Part shown: positions 1 through 10,632 of the stretch, one piece after another
Layout of the letters: each line of letters opens with the position of its first letter
Position numbering within the stretch: position 1 is the first letter of the stretch
DNA from: Triticum aestivum
Taxonomy: Eukaryota > Streptophyta > Magnoliopsida > Poales > Poaceae
Direction: 5' to 3'
DNA length: 64,000 nt
NCBI RefSeq assembly: GCF_018294505.1
Contig: NC_057803.1
Span: forward strand, 687,240,678-687,304,677
The notes under the pieces: generated by a model
Told to the model about the DNA's origin: nothing
What the model saw: only the letters and a program-made list of their open reading frames with translations
Databases searched by the model: none
Program-made: the position numbers and the translations under genes

Positions 1-1294
1 GATTTTTAGGAAAGTCTTCCAAACATGTAAGTTTTGAAGACAAACGATAGAAATAAACCTATTACCATGCAGCGGAAGGTAGACTACACTAGGCAAACCA
101 TAGTCAAGTATTCAATGAAGTGAAAGCACAATGACTAATAGCAGCTAGGCAGTAAGGATCAGGTAGGAAGATATTGTGAAGCCAATCAGAACAAGTAATC
201 ACTCAGTGAAGCCAAATGGTGATGCAATCGTACAATGACTTCACAAGGACCAACAGTAAGTAAAGGGAAGGGAAGGATGAAACCAGTGACTCGTTGAAGA
301 CAATGATTTGTTGGACCAGTTCCAGTTGCTGTGACAACTGTACGTCTGGTTAGGGAGGCTGAGATTCAACTCAGAAGACCTCGTCTTCACCTTATTCCCC
401 TTGAGCTAAGGACACCCAGTCCTCGCCCAATCACTCTGGTAAGTCTTCAAGGTAGACTTCCAAACCTTCACAGACTTCGTTCACCGGCGATCCACAATGA
501 CTCTTGGATGCTCAGAACGCGACGCCTAACCGGCTGGAGGATTCACAGTCCTCAAGTGTAATAAGTCTTCAGATCACACAGACAGGAAGACTTAAGTGAT
601 GCCTAACACTCTGTGGCTCTGGGTGGTTAGGGCTTTATCCTCGCAAGGAATTCTCTCTCAAAGGCTTCGAGGTGGGTTGCTCTCAAACGACAAAGGCCGT
701 ACTTTAACTCTGAGCAGCCAACCGTTTATGGTTGTAGGGGGTGGGCTATTTATAGCCACTAGGCAACCCGACCTGATTTGTCCGAAATGACCCTGGGTCA
801 CTAAGGAACTGACACGTGTTCCAACGGTCAGATTTCAAACACACACGACAACTTTACTTGGGCTACAAGCAAAGCTGACTTATCCAACTCTGGACAAGAT
901 TTGCTCTCATAGTCTTCACTCGAAGACATAGGATTTTGGGTAAGCATCACTTCAATCATTCTAAGTGGTTCTCTTGGACCCCACTTAACAGTACAATGGT
1001 TCCTATGACTCAACAAAGAAAAACACAGAACGACGAAACTGCTAAGTCTTCGCGCTCCATAGTCTTCACGCGATGTCTTCTCTTGTCATAGTCTTCAATG
1101 TGAATGTCTTCACATACCACCTTTGACTTCAATGTCTTCATACATTTTTAGGGGTCATCTCTGGTAGGAAAACCGAATCAATGAGGGACTTCTACCTGTG
1201 TTATCCTGCAATTCTCACAAACACATTAGTCCCTCAACTAGGTTTGTCGTCAATACTCCAAAACCAACTAGGGGTGGCACTAGATGCACTTACA
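1..1294 (-). repeat. 3' LTR of the Maximus-like element (partial)
   Basis: This matches 13242-14534 almost base for base. The first 41 bases of the LTR, seen at 13201-13241, lie left of the window. It ends with CACTTACA, which is TGTAAGTG on the element's strand, next to a purine-rich tract. GTCTTC/GAAGAC hexamers are dense, especially at 1050-1145. Confidence 0.95.
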
Positions 1295-1308
1295 ATCTCC
1301 CCCTTTTT
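1295..1308 (-). other. Polypurine tract of the Maximus-like element
   Basis: On the minus strand this reads AAAAAGGGGGAGAT, directly before the TGTAAGTG start of the 3' LTR. It has the position and composition of the plus-strand priming site for reverse transcription. Confidence 0.85.
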
Positions 1309-1816
1309 GGTGATTGATGACAAACTAGTTGAAGTTTTCAACGGGGAATATAATATGTGAAATTGTAAAGGATAGGGAATTGTCTTCATAAGTTGCAAGG
1401 GCTCCCCCTGAAGATGTGCATATAAGTAATTTGCTTTTGGAATGCAAATGCACATGGCAGGTTGTACTTGTGGAGATCCTCTTCAACTTATGATGACAAT
1501 TCATCATGCATGAAAAGTATGTGAAGATAATGACATGCATAATGAAAAATGGACGTCTGCAAAATGATCTAAGTGCGGAATTTATCGTCGCACATGCGGA
1601 ATTTATCATCGCATCACAGAATAGCAAATAAGTAGCAGACGACCATCGAGTTTAAGTGTTACAACTCAAAGAACCAAATGTATCAAAACGAGAGTTGTAA
1701 ACACTAGGCAAAACATAAAGCAACCGCCCATATGGACCCGCTTGAAGACTATCAAACTCATATGCTTCTCCCCCTTTTGTCAGTAAGGACCAAAAAGGTT
1801 TGAAGACATAGAGCAT
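1309..1816 (-). other. 3' untranslated region between env-position ORF and polypurine tract
   Basis: About 500 bases with no supported coding region. The short reading frames here do not resemble any family I know. It is the expected 3' untranslated leader of the element. A local repeat of 'gcggaatttatc' occurs near 1575-1610. Confidence 0.6.
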
Positions 1817-3529
1817 CTACTCGTTCCCATGAGGAGTAGGTGAAGCAGCAAGGTCGTCGGTGTTGTTCGGCGGTGCAGACGAACTCGGGGCAGTGTCGAT
1901 GCGTGCAGAAGTAGGGAGCGGTGAAGTGGCATCGTCTTCGTCCTCGATCACTCTGGCATTCACAGTTGCCGCGGAGGAAGAGAACTCAGAGTCTTCAAGA
2001 GACGGAGTTCGTCGCAGCACAGTCCTTCTTGGAGGTGTGGAGTCAAACTTGAAACGTTCAGAGAAGCCATCCTCTTGAAGATCATCTTCAGAACACATAA
2101 GCGTCAGCCCTTTCCATGTACGCCGACAGGTTTCATGGGCAACAAAGGCATTCTTGGTGGCAAGATTGCGAATGCGGTTGACATCCACCAAGAGGCTTTG
2201 CATTTGGCGCTTCAGCCAGTCATGATGCCTATCCTGTTTCTGATGAAGGGCAACCAGAAGCTCTCGGTCATTGAGAACACGAGATCGCTTCTTGGGCCGT
2301 TGGGCAATAGTGCTTTCAGTGGCTTCAGTGAGGGCACGATGAGGTGCACGTGTAGTACCAGCCAGAGGATAAACACGAGTGACTGCTTCAACTCCTTCAA
2401 TGTTTTGAGAGAAACTTTGATGCTCAGCATTCTGAAGACTAAGAGGCTCCTTGGCAGGCTCTGGATAGATGGCTTCAACGGACATATCAACGTCAGGCAG
2501 AAAGATCCGATGATTGCGAGCAGAGGGCTGATATGAGACAGCTGAGTGTAGTTTGATCAGCCGCATTATCCATGGAGCGTAAAACTTCAAGCCAAAAAGA
2601 TCAGATCCTGATGCAGCAAGTTGGCGGATGAAGAAGTCTTGTGCATTGAAGCATTTGCCGTGAAGAATATAAAAGACCAAAGTCTTCATTGCACCTTCCA
2701 GCTTTGCATGTGGAGAATGTCCTTTGATGGGCCAGAGAGTTCGCCTGATAATGTGATAGATAGTGCGTGGCAGATACTCAAGGTCTTCAACAAAGAACTC
2801 CTTAGGATATGCAGCATCTGGAGGCAAAGGCTTCATCATGCTAAGCATCTGACTCATGTTTGGTTCAGGCTTCTGAAAGATGCTCTCCATAGCTGCACTG
2901 TGAAGCTGACAACCAGGTTCATAAAGATCTCCAGGAGTGGGCAGACCAGTGAGCTCAATGATATCAAAGGCTTTGGCTTCGTGATGAACATTGCCGGTCA
3001 TCCACTCAAGGACCCAAGTCTTCGGATCTCTGTTGTAGCCACGAATGTGAAGAGTGGCATAGAATTGGAGCAACAACTCTTCGTTCCAGTGCTCTTGGTC
3101 GGTGACGAAAGGCAACAGTCCAGACTCTTTGAAGCAATCCAGAGCTTCTTCCAAGCAAGGCAGACCAGTTATGGCTTCAGTGTCAAGACGCATATGAGGG
3201 AAAATGCGACCTTGATTGTACAGAATGCATGAGTAATAACTTCGCTGCGGATAGCTCCAGAACCGATCAGAAGATATTCTTTCCCTTGAGTAGGGGTTCT
3301 TGGCGCTATTGAAGAAGGTGTTGTCTGCTTTGAAGCCATTGACATTAAAGGATCTGGGTGCTGATGCAGGACCTGGAAACCTAGGCAACCTTGGCATTGG
3401 CTTCTGTACCTGAGGCCTGTGCTCAACGTGATAGTCAAACTGAGGACCAGCAGGCGCAGGAACAGGAGCAGTAGCATCATTGGCTTCACTGACTTCTGGC
3501 ACATTGGTTGGTGCAGGCTCCACATTTGC
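1817..3529 (-). pseudogene. Env-position ORF of the Maximus-like element, C-terminal half
   Basis: This frame of about 570 codons runs directly on, in the same frame, from the 559-codon frame upstream; only a TAA at 3530-3532 separates them. The listed start at 3523 is GTG, so it is probably the continuation of one ORF of about 1130 codons and not a separate gene. The N-terminal third is rich in Pro and Ala. A conserved-looking central block (about residues 85-330) contains aromatic-rich stretches such as RFWSYPQRSYYSCILYNQGR and resembles the 'putative plant transposon protein' domain. The C-terminus is basic, then acidic and Ser/Thr-rich. I see no convincing signal peptide or membrane helix, so an envelope function is not supported. 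Function unknown. Confidence 0.72.
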
Positions 3530-5209
3530 TTAAGCCATGACAACATCATTAGCTTCATTTGTGTTGGTGGTGGCAGCCTCAAGATTCTCAACCTCCACTT
3601 GATGAGTTGGTGGGGGAGTAGAGACACGTTCTTCTTCTTGTGTGTCATCGGCTGATGCAGCCGGAATGTCTTCAGCAGCTTTAGCCTCAGACTCGGAGAC
3701 ATTCACAGTAGGAGTGGCATCTGGAAACACTTGACGTGCAACAGATTGGTGGGGCACTTCTCCTTCTGGAACGCTCGAAAGAGGGACTTGAGACCTTGGT
3801 CCTTTGTGAAGCCTGCGTAACGCTGGCGACGCCTCTGGAGACGGAGTTGGCTGGGCCTCAAAGTCATCTTCTTCTTCTTGCCGGGGTGGTGTGACTTGTT
3901 GTTGTGGGTGATCAGCCCATGATGCATCCTGAGCAATTGGCTTCAGAGGACGACCAATGCTGATGAGTTCGCTGTGCGTAAGCACAGGCGATGATACCAA
4001 GTTGTGCTCGATCTGAGGAAGAACTACATCATCTTCAACATTGTCATGGTGACCAATGTCTTCAGCAGCGGTGGGATCAGCTGCTGGAATGTCTTCAGCT
4101 TCATGAGCCTCTGTGGAAGCAGGCTCATGGACAGTCAGTTGGCGCTCTTGATGTTCAGCTGCAGGGCGAACCATGGAGATAGGTTCAACAACTAAGGGCT
4201 CTGTGGGAGCAGCCCGATCCTTCTTGGTCTTGCGCTTCTTCTTGGAGGGAGCAGCATCAGAGGCTTCAGGATGTTTCCTCTTTCTCGCTTCAGCCTCAGC
4301 AGTCCTCGTCTTCTTCAGTTCTGAAGCGGTTGACCTGACCTTTGGCTTCGAGCCAGTCATGCTGGCTGGGAAGACAATGGGATGTGCTTCCTGCCTTGGT
4401 GCTTCGGGTTCGGCCACAGCTGGCTTCTTCTTCTTCTTTGCAGCCATCCTGGGATCGATGCCAGGACGACCAAGGGCCTTGCGCTTCTCAGCCTCATTGT
4501 AGGCTTGCACACACTTGTCAGCCAGGCTCTTCATGCGCTCACGAGAACCTTGAGCTTCTTCACGCTTCTTGAGAAAGGCTTCTTTGAGCTCGTGCAGCAT
4601 GATCTTGAAATTTTTGACCTCTTGCACGCTGAGCTTGGCCATGTGCTTCTTGAACTGAGCTTTCTCAAAGTCGATCTTTTGCTTCAGTTCAACGATGCGC
4701 TGAGCTAGAGCTAGCTCTGAAGCAATGGCGCCATGGAAGGCGACACTGAGGCCAATTGGAAGTTGCAGATCTTCAAAGCTGAGGTTGGGCGTGTCAAACC
4801 ACTCATCAATGAAGTTGTGGATGATTGCCACGTCAAAGAGAGGCAAATCATTGAAGATTTCTGCTTCTTCTTTGCTCTTGATCAGTTGCTCAAGAGCGTC
4901 ATCTGCAAGATCTTCATCGCTGGACAGATCAATGGCGTCGTTGCGCAGAATAGCAGCAGCAGTCAGTTCTTGGCTGGTGTGTTGCAAAGGCATCTTGACT
5001 CTCGAGGGCTTGGAGATGCGTGACAAATCTTCAGACTGCACACTGTCTTCAGGAGGTGCAGTAGCCAGTGGCTTCGCCCGTGAGATTTTTGGTGCTGAGG
5101 CAGGCATTGAAGCTTTAGGCTTCTTCAGTTTCTTTGGCTTCGGCGGTGCAGGCGCTTCATCAGATTCAGCGTCATCTGCAGGCTCATCCACGGCTGTCCC
5201 TTGAACCAT
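3530..5209 (-). pseudogene. Env-position ORF of the Maximus-like element, N-terminal half
   Basis: The frame has 559 codons and is closed by a TAA that looks like a point lesion, because the frame stays open for about 570 codons beyond it. The protein is highly charged. Residues about 165-250 (from ELALAQRIVELKQKI to about NEAEKRKALG) look like a coiled coil. Basic clusters (KKKKK near 260; RKRK and KKKRKTKK near 310-330) could be nuclear localisation signals. The C-terminal part is acidic and repeats the phrase AEDIPAA. SIRE-lineage elements carry a coding region in this place; its role is not established. The true start is unclear, since related sequence continues upstream in other frames to about 5990. 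Confidence 0.7.
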
Positions 5210-5990
5210 GATATGAGTGATGAGACCTTCCAGGTTGTAGAAGGGCCCAACAAGATTGGGTTCAGCTTCGCGGGTGCCATCGGCACGGGGAGCAGAAGGG
5301 ACCAGGGTTGAAGTCTAGTCCCAATGACTTCTTGTTTTGCTTAGACGAATTCTTGGCAAACTGGAAGTTGCGTTTGAACAGATTGTCGTCACGACACCAT
5401 AGCAATGACGATGGGTGAGCATCCGCAGGCTGTGGTCCACGGACCATGCAGGGATAGAAGCCTTGTTCAATGGCTTCATCTCTGGACCTGGGTTGAAGAT
5501 TTCTGTATAGGATGTCTCCCCATGGTCGCTTGATGGCATTTTTCTCAGCATATTCCTGGTCACAAACCTGTACTTGAACCATTGTTCTGCCCAATATCTT
5601 CGAATCCATTGGATTCGGGTCTTGCGCTGATTGTAATCCTCTTCAGGATCTGTCTTGTAAAGCTCTGAGAGGTCATCAGGCAAATCTCTTGACGTTCCCC
5701 ACGACGCTGTCTGCCACCCTTCCTTACTGATTTCTCTGCAGCCATGAACTTCAAACTGAATGGCTTCAACACGTTCAAAGGCTTCAAAGGCTTTCTCTTG
5801 CTGGTCAAACAGGAACTGGCTTCGGGAGAATTTGTATGATGCTGTAAGAATTCTGCAAATGAATGCAGACTATGAGAACCAAGGGATTCTCCCACGGACA
5901 TGTACCTGTGACAGCATTAAGGTGCGAGGGAAGGGGAAGAGGTCATATGCATTCTCAGAAGATTTTGAAGATAAATCAGTTTAGAAGACA
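5210..5990 (-). pseudogene. Frameshifted upstream part of the env-position coding region
   Basis: Overlapping minus-strand frames at 5901-5560, 5683-5315 and 5609-5262 look like pieces of one protein broken by indels. One frame gives WIRRYWAEQWFKYRFVTRN, and a shifted frame continues with GDILYRNLQPRSRDEAIEQG. The composition is non-random (Trp, Tyr, Arg-rich) and the pieces run toward the intact frame at 5209. I infer that the ORF once started near 5.9-6.0 kb. Confidence 0.5.
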
Positions 5991-6229
5991 TTGACCTCAT
6001 CGTGCGAAGACATTCACTCATAGATAAGGAGTTGGTTCCAGATTTGTACGAATCCACGGATCAGTACAAGTGAGGAATCTAACTACTTTGTGAAGAATAA
6101 GTGAACATACTAGGCATATTATGAGATGCAGTATGAAATAGATCCAACTTGTGTGAACAGAAACTGCTTGTGGTAGAAAGTGATGAATCTATAGGATCAA
6201 AGGGGCCGTAAAAAGGAAGTTTTATTTAC

Positions 6230-6485
6230 CACACGAAGAACTGCTAGACGGAGTGGAAGAGGAGGCCGAGCAGTTCGATCGTCCGTGCCCTAACTTGGCG
6301 ACGGAGGACACCTACGGCGACGGCGGAGAAGACGATGTCCGCGGCCGGCGTGAAGACGGCGTCGGAGAGGTCGCGGCAGCTAAGCGCTTCGTCGCCGGCG
6401 TCGTCGAGGGCTAGCGGTGGCGCTAGGGTTTGTGCGAGAGTGGAAGAAAGGATAATGACTGTGGTGAGGCGTGTATTTATAGGGA
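6230..6485 (-). promoter_or_regulatory. Promoter/5'UTR-like GC-rich block upstream of the env-position ORF
   Basis: On the minus strand a TATA-like CTATAAATAC (6482-6473) precedes a pyrimidine-rich leader containing the plant 5'UTR-like AAACCCTAGCG, then a CpG-rich stretch with CCG/CGA repeats. It stands out from the AT-rich DNA around it and lies about 0.5 kb upstream of the env-position coding region. This is what a subgenomic promoter, or a captured host 5' region, would look like. Function is inferred from sequence alone. Confidence 0.4.
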
Positions 6486-7178
6486 CAGGGACGGCACAGT
6501 GTTATTACACAGGTGCCCCTGGCGATTCACATCTGAAGGACACGTGGCCATCATGCAACATATCGGAGGTTGTTCCACGTTCCCACGCACGCCTGGATTG
6601 TCGGGTGGTCGTTCCCACTTCTCCGGGTTTCAGGTGAAGGAATTAGCATTGAAAGCGGACTTAATGTTTGTCTCTGTATCTTCTGCTGACAAGGACGCAG
6701 AGAAGACATTCGACAGTTTCAAGAGAATGCATATGATTTGGAGAGATAGAGTTTGAGATAGAAAGCATAGAGAGGTTAGGGTCCGATCACATTCACTTAG
6801 TTCAAAAGATTCAACAAGAAGACATAGCTATAAGTGAATGCTGTAGAGGACAGAACACTAGTATATATATATAATCAACATAGTGAAGATAATCATGAAG
6901 ACAGGTTGAGATTGAAGCCAAACCAAATGTGAAGACATAGCAAATGTAACGCATGGGTGAAACACTTCAAACAGAAGAATTTGGTGGTGGCGTTACCCAC
7001 CGTATAGGAAGTATTAGACCCAGACACGGCGCACAATTATCGTGGCGCTCCGAAGTCAAATTCCACATTAATGTATTCACACTTAGAATGTATGTCTTCA
7101 TTGATTGAAGATATACTTTACTTCGTGTGTTGCACATCTAAGTCATCAATATGCATAAGTGTTAGGATGTGTGCCTGA
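6486..7178 (-). other. Spacer between pol and the env-position region
   Basis: About 700 bases with no supported coding region. It contains scattered GAAGAC hexamers and a short TA run near 6862. It is probably untranslated sequence following the pol stop codon. Confidence 0.5.
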
Positions 7179-10100
7179 TCACAGGACATTTGAGGATTCC
7201 AAGATATTTAGCTCACACCGTAACTTGCAAAATCTCTTCTCATCCAAGGGCTTGGTGAAGATATCTGCCAATTGCTCTTCAGTGTTGACGTGTATGATAT
7301 CAATATCTTCCTTCACAACATGATCTCTGAGAAAGTGATGACGAATTTCAATGTGCTTTGTCTTCGAGTGCTGAACTGGGTTGTTGGCAATCTTGATGGC
7401 GCTTTCGTTGTCGCAGTAGAGTGGCACTTGCTTCAGATGAATGCCATAGTCTTTGAGTGTTTGCTTCATCCACAGAAGCTGAGCGCAGCAAGATCCAGCA
7501 GCAATGTATTCAGATTCAGCAGTGGAGAGAGATACACAGTTCTGCTTCTTTGAAGACCAACATACAAGTGATCGTCCCAGAAAATGACATGTGCCTGATG
7601 TAGACTTGCGATCCACCTTGTCACCAGCATAATCAGCATCCGAGAATCCAACCAGATCAAACTCTGAGCCCTTTGGATACCATAATCCTAGTGTTGGGGT
7701 GTAAGCCAAATATCGAAGAATTCGCTTCACAGCTAAGTGATGCGATTCCTTTGGTGCCGCTTGGAATCGAGCACACATGCAAACACTAAGCATAATATCT
7801 GGCCTAGATGCACATAGATAAAGTAAAGAACCAATCATGGAGCGGTATACCTTTTGATCGAACTCTTTACCATTGTCGTCGGGACCCAGATGATGTTTGG
7901 CTGGCATTGGCGTCGTGAAGCCTTTGCAGTCTTGCATACCAAATTTCTTCAGGCAATCTTTGAGGTACTTCTCTTGAGATATGAAGATGCCGTTGCGTTG
8001 CTGACGTATTTGAAGACCAAGGAAGAACTTCAGCTCACCCATCATGGACATCTGATATTGCTCTTGCATCATATATCCAAACTCTTCACTGTATTTCTGA
8101 TTGGTGCAGCCGAAGATAATGTCATCCACATATATTTGGCACACAAACAGTTCACCATCATATGTCTTCGTGAAGAGAGTGGGGTCGAGGGAACCAGATT
8201 TGAAGCCTTTGCTCTTCAGGAAGTCTTTGAGTGTGTCATACCAAGCCCGAGGGGCTTGTTTGAGGCCATACAGTGCCTTGTTGAGCTTGTACACCATGTC
8301 AGGATGTTTTGGATCTTCAAAGCCAGGCGGTTGTGCAACATACACTTCTTCTTCAATCTTGCCATTGAGAAAAGCGCTCTTCACATCCATTTGATATAGA
8401 AGTATGTTATGATGATTTGCATAGGCCAGCAGTATGCGTATGGCTTCAAGTCTAGCCACAGGAGCAAATGTTTCATCGAAGTCAATCCCTTCAACTTGAG
8501 TGTACCCTTGAGCAACGAGACGAGCTTTGTTTCTGACAACTTGACCATGCTCATCTTGCTTGTTGCGATATATCCATTTGGTGCCTATTATATTGTGCTT
8601 GCGAGGATCAGGACGCTTAACCAGTTCCCATACATTATTCAGCTCAAACTGTTGAAGCTCTTCTTGCATAGCTTGAATCCATTCAGGTTCCATGAAGGCT
8701 TCTTCAACTTTCTTGGGTTCAGATATTGAGACGAATGCGAAGTGCCCACAGAAATTTGCTAGCTGTGTTGCCCTTGAACGAGTGAGTGGACCTGGTGCAT
8801 TGATGCTATCAATTATTCTCTCAATCTGTACTTCATTTGCAACACGAGGATGTACAGGACGAAGATTTTGCTCTTGCTGATCATTGTCATCGTTAGAGGG
8901 ATTGTCTTCAGGCTGAGCATTGTCTTCAGGTTGATCAGGTGCGGAGATGATAAGTTCCTCTTCAGGTTGAGCTTCAGACGGTATGATTTCTCCAGTTCCC
9001 ATAAGTTTGATTGATTCACTGGATGGAACTTCATCTAGCACATTTGGCAGGTGCTCTCTTTGTGAGCCGTTCGTCTCATCAAACCGCACATCCACTGTTT
9101 CAACCACTTTATAGTGAAAAAGGTTGAAGACTCTGTAGGAGTGCGAATCCTTTCCATATCCAAGCATAAAACCCTCATGTGCTTTTGGTGCAAATTTTGA
9201 AGTGTGATGTGGATCCTTGATCCAGCACCTGGCGCCAAATACTCTGAAGTAACTGACATTTGGCTTCTTGCCAGTAAGGAGCTCATAGGATGTCTTGTTC
9301 AGAAGCTTGTGAAGATAAACACGGTTGATGATATGGCATGCAGTATCAATGGCTTCCGGCCAGAATTTTCTTGGAGTCTTGTATTCATCAAGCATCGTCC
9401 GGGCCATCTCAATAAGTGTTCTGTTCTTGCGTTCGACGACGCCATTCTGCTGTGGCGTGTACGGAGCTGAGAATTCATGTGTGATGCCTAAGGTATCAAG
9501 ATATGTATCTAGGCCAGTGTTCTTGAATTCAGTGCCATTGTCACTTCTGATGTGCTTTATCTTGGCGCCATAGTTGTTCATTGCTCGATTGGCGAAGCGT
9601 CTGAAGACATCCTGCACTTCAGTCTTGTAGAGGATTATATGCACCCAAGTATATCTTGAATAATCATCAACAATGACAAAGCCATAGAGACAAGCAGTAG
9701 TAGTAAGAGTTGAGTAATGAGTGGGACCGAAAAGATCCATGTGGAGCAGTTCGAAGGGTTGAGTCGTTGTCATGATTGTCTTCGAGGGATGCTTGGCCCT
9801 CGTCATCTTTCCTGCTTCACAGGCACCGCATAAGTGATCCTTCTTGAACTTGACGCCCTCGATGCCTATGACATGCTTCTTCCTTGCAAGGGTGTGGAGG
9901 TTCCTCATGCCAGCATGCCCTAGCCTTCGATGCCAGAGCCAGCATTCAGAAGCTTTTGCTAGAAGACATACTGCAAGTTGTGGTCCTGCTGAGAAATCTA
10001 CCACGTACAAATCATCTTTCCGATACCCTTCAAACACTAGAGACTTGTCAGATTCCATTAGTACAAGGCAACGATATTTTCCAAACATCACAATCATGTT

Positions 10101-10347
10101 TAAATCGCAAAGCATTGAGACAGACATTAAGTTGAAACCAAGGGATTCAACAAGCATGACTTTATCCATGTGTTGATCCTTTGAGATTGCAACTCTACCT
10201 AGACCCAATACCTTGCTTTTACCAGTGTCAGCAAATGTGATGTGACTTTTGTCAGATGGACGTAAAGTTGAGTCCATGAGAAGGCTTCGCTTGCCAGTCA
10301 TGTGATTTGTACACCCACTATCAATAATCCATTCTGAAGCAGCTGGT
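7179..10347 (-). CDS. pol: Copia Pol polyprotein: protease end, integrase, RT, RNase H
   Basis: The frame has 1040 codons from the Met at 10301 and stays open upstream to about 10345, so it includes the protease active-site stretch [14 protein letters not shown] (Asp-Ser-Gly). Residue positions count from that Met. The integrase zinc motif has H124, H129, C158 and C161. The integrase core has D189, D254 and E290 with DX35E spacing. Reverse transcriptase covers about 550-790 with D639 in MDVKSAFL and YVDD at 724-727. RNase H covers about 880-1000 with D888, E929 and D964. All catalytic residues are present and no stop interrupts the frame. Just upstream a TAG and a frame change separate it from the gag-side reading frame. 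Confidence 0.95.
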
Positions 10348-10599
10348 GTCGTACCCTACAGTGCAGTTAGGGGGATAGGCTTCACGAAGAGAATTGTGAA
10401 GCAAAAACATTTGACGAACCAGTGGATTATTAAAGCTTAGATCGAGATTAGGACTGATAGGGCAAGTAGCAAGCGATTCAGGAACAAAGTACATAATAAG
10501 ACCATTTGGGCATTTGATCTTGCGCCCTACAAGATGTTTAAGGTCCCCAGCAATAGTGTCAGACGATTTTGGTTTTCGGCTGGAGACCTTTCCCTGCAA
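10321..10599 (-). pseudogene. Gag-Pol linker / protease N-terminal segment, frame-shifted
   Basis: A 92-codon frame joins gag to pol. It ends inside the protease region (CFRMDY then stop) in a different frame from pol, so a small indel lies near 10345-10355. Upstream, the minus strand shows a stop, then a pyrimidine run and TTTGCAG, which could be a splice acceptor. The Gag-Pol junction in this lineage may use either splicing or frame recoding; the sequence alone does not decide. Confidence 0.55.
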
Positions 10600-10632
10600 A
10601 AGAGAGTTAAGCTTTCTTAGCCACCCACATCT

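Noticed and set aside
1817..5209. True viral envelope protein in the Maximus-like element
   Set aside because: No convincing signal peptide, transmembrane helix or fusion-peptide-like segment is visible; the region is charged with a coiled coil, so only the position is env-like.
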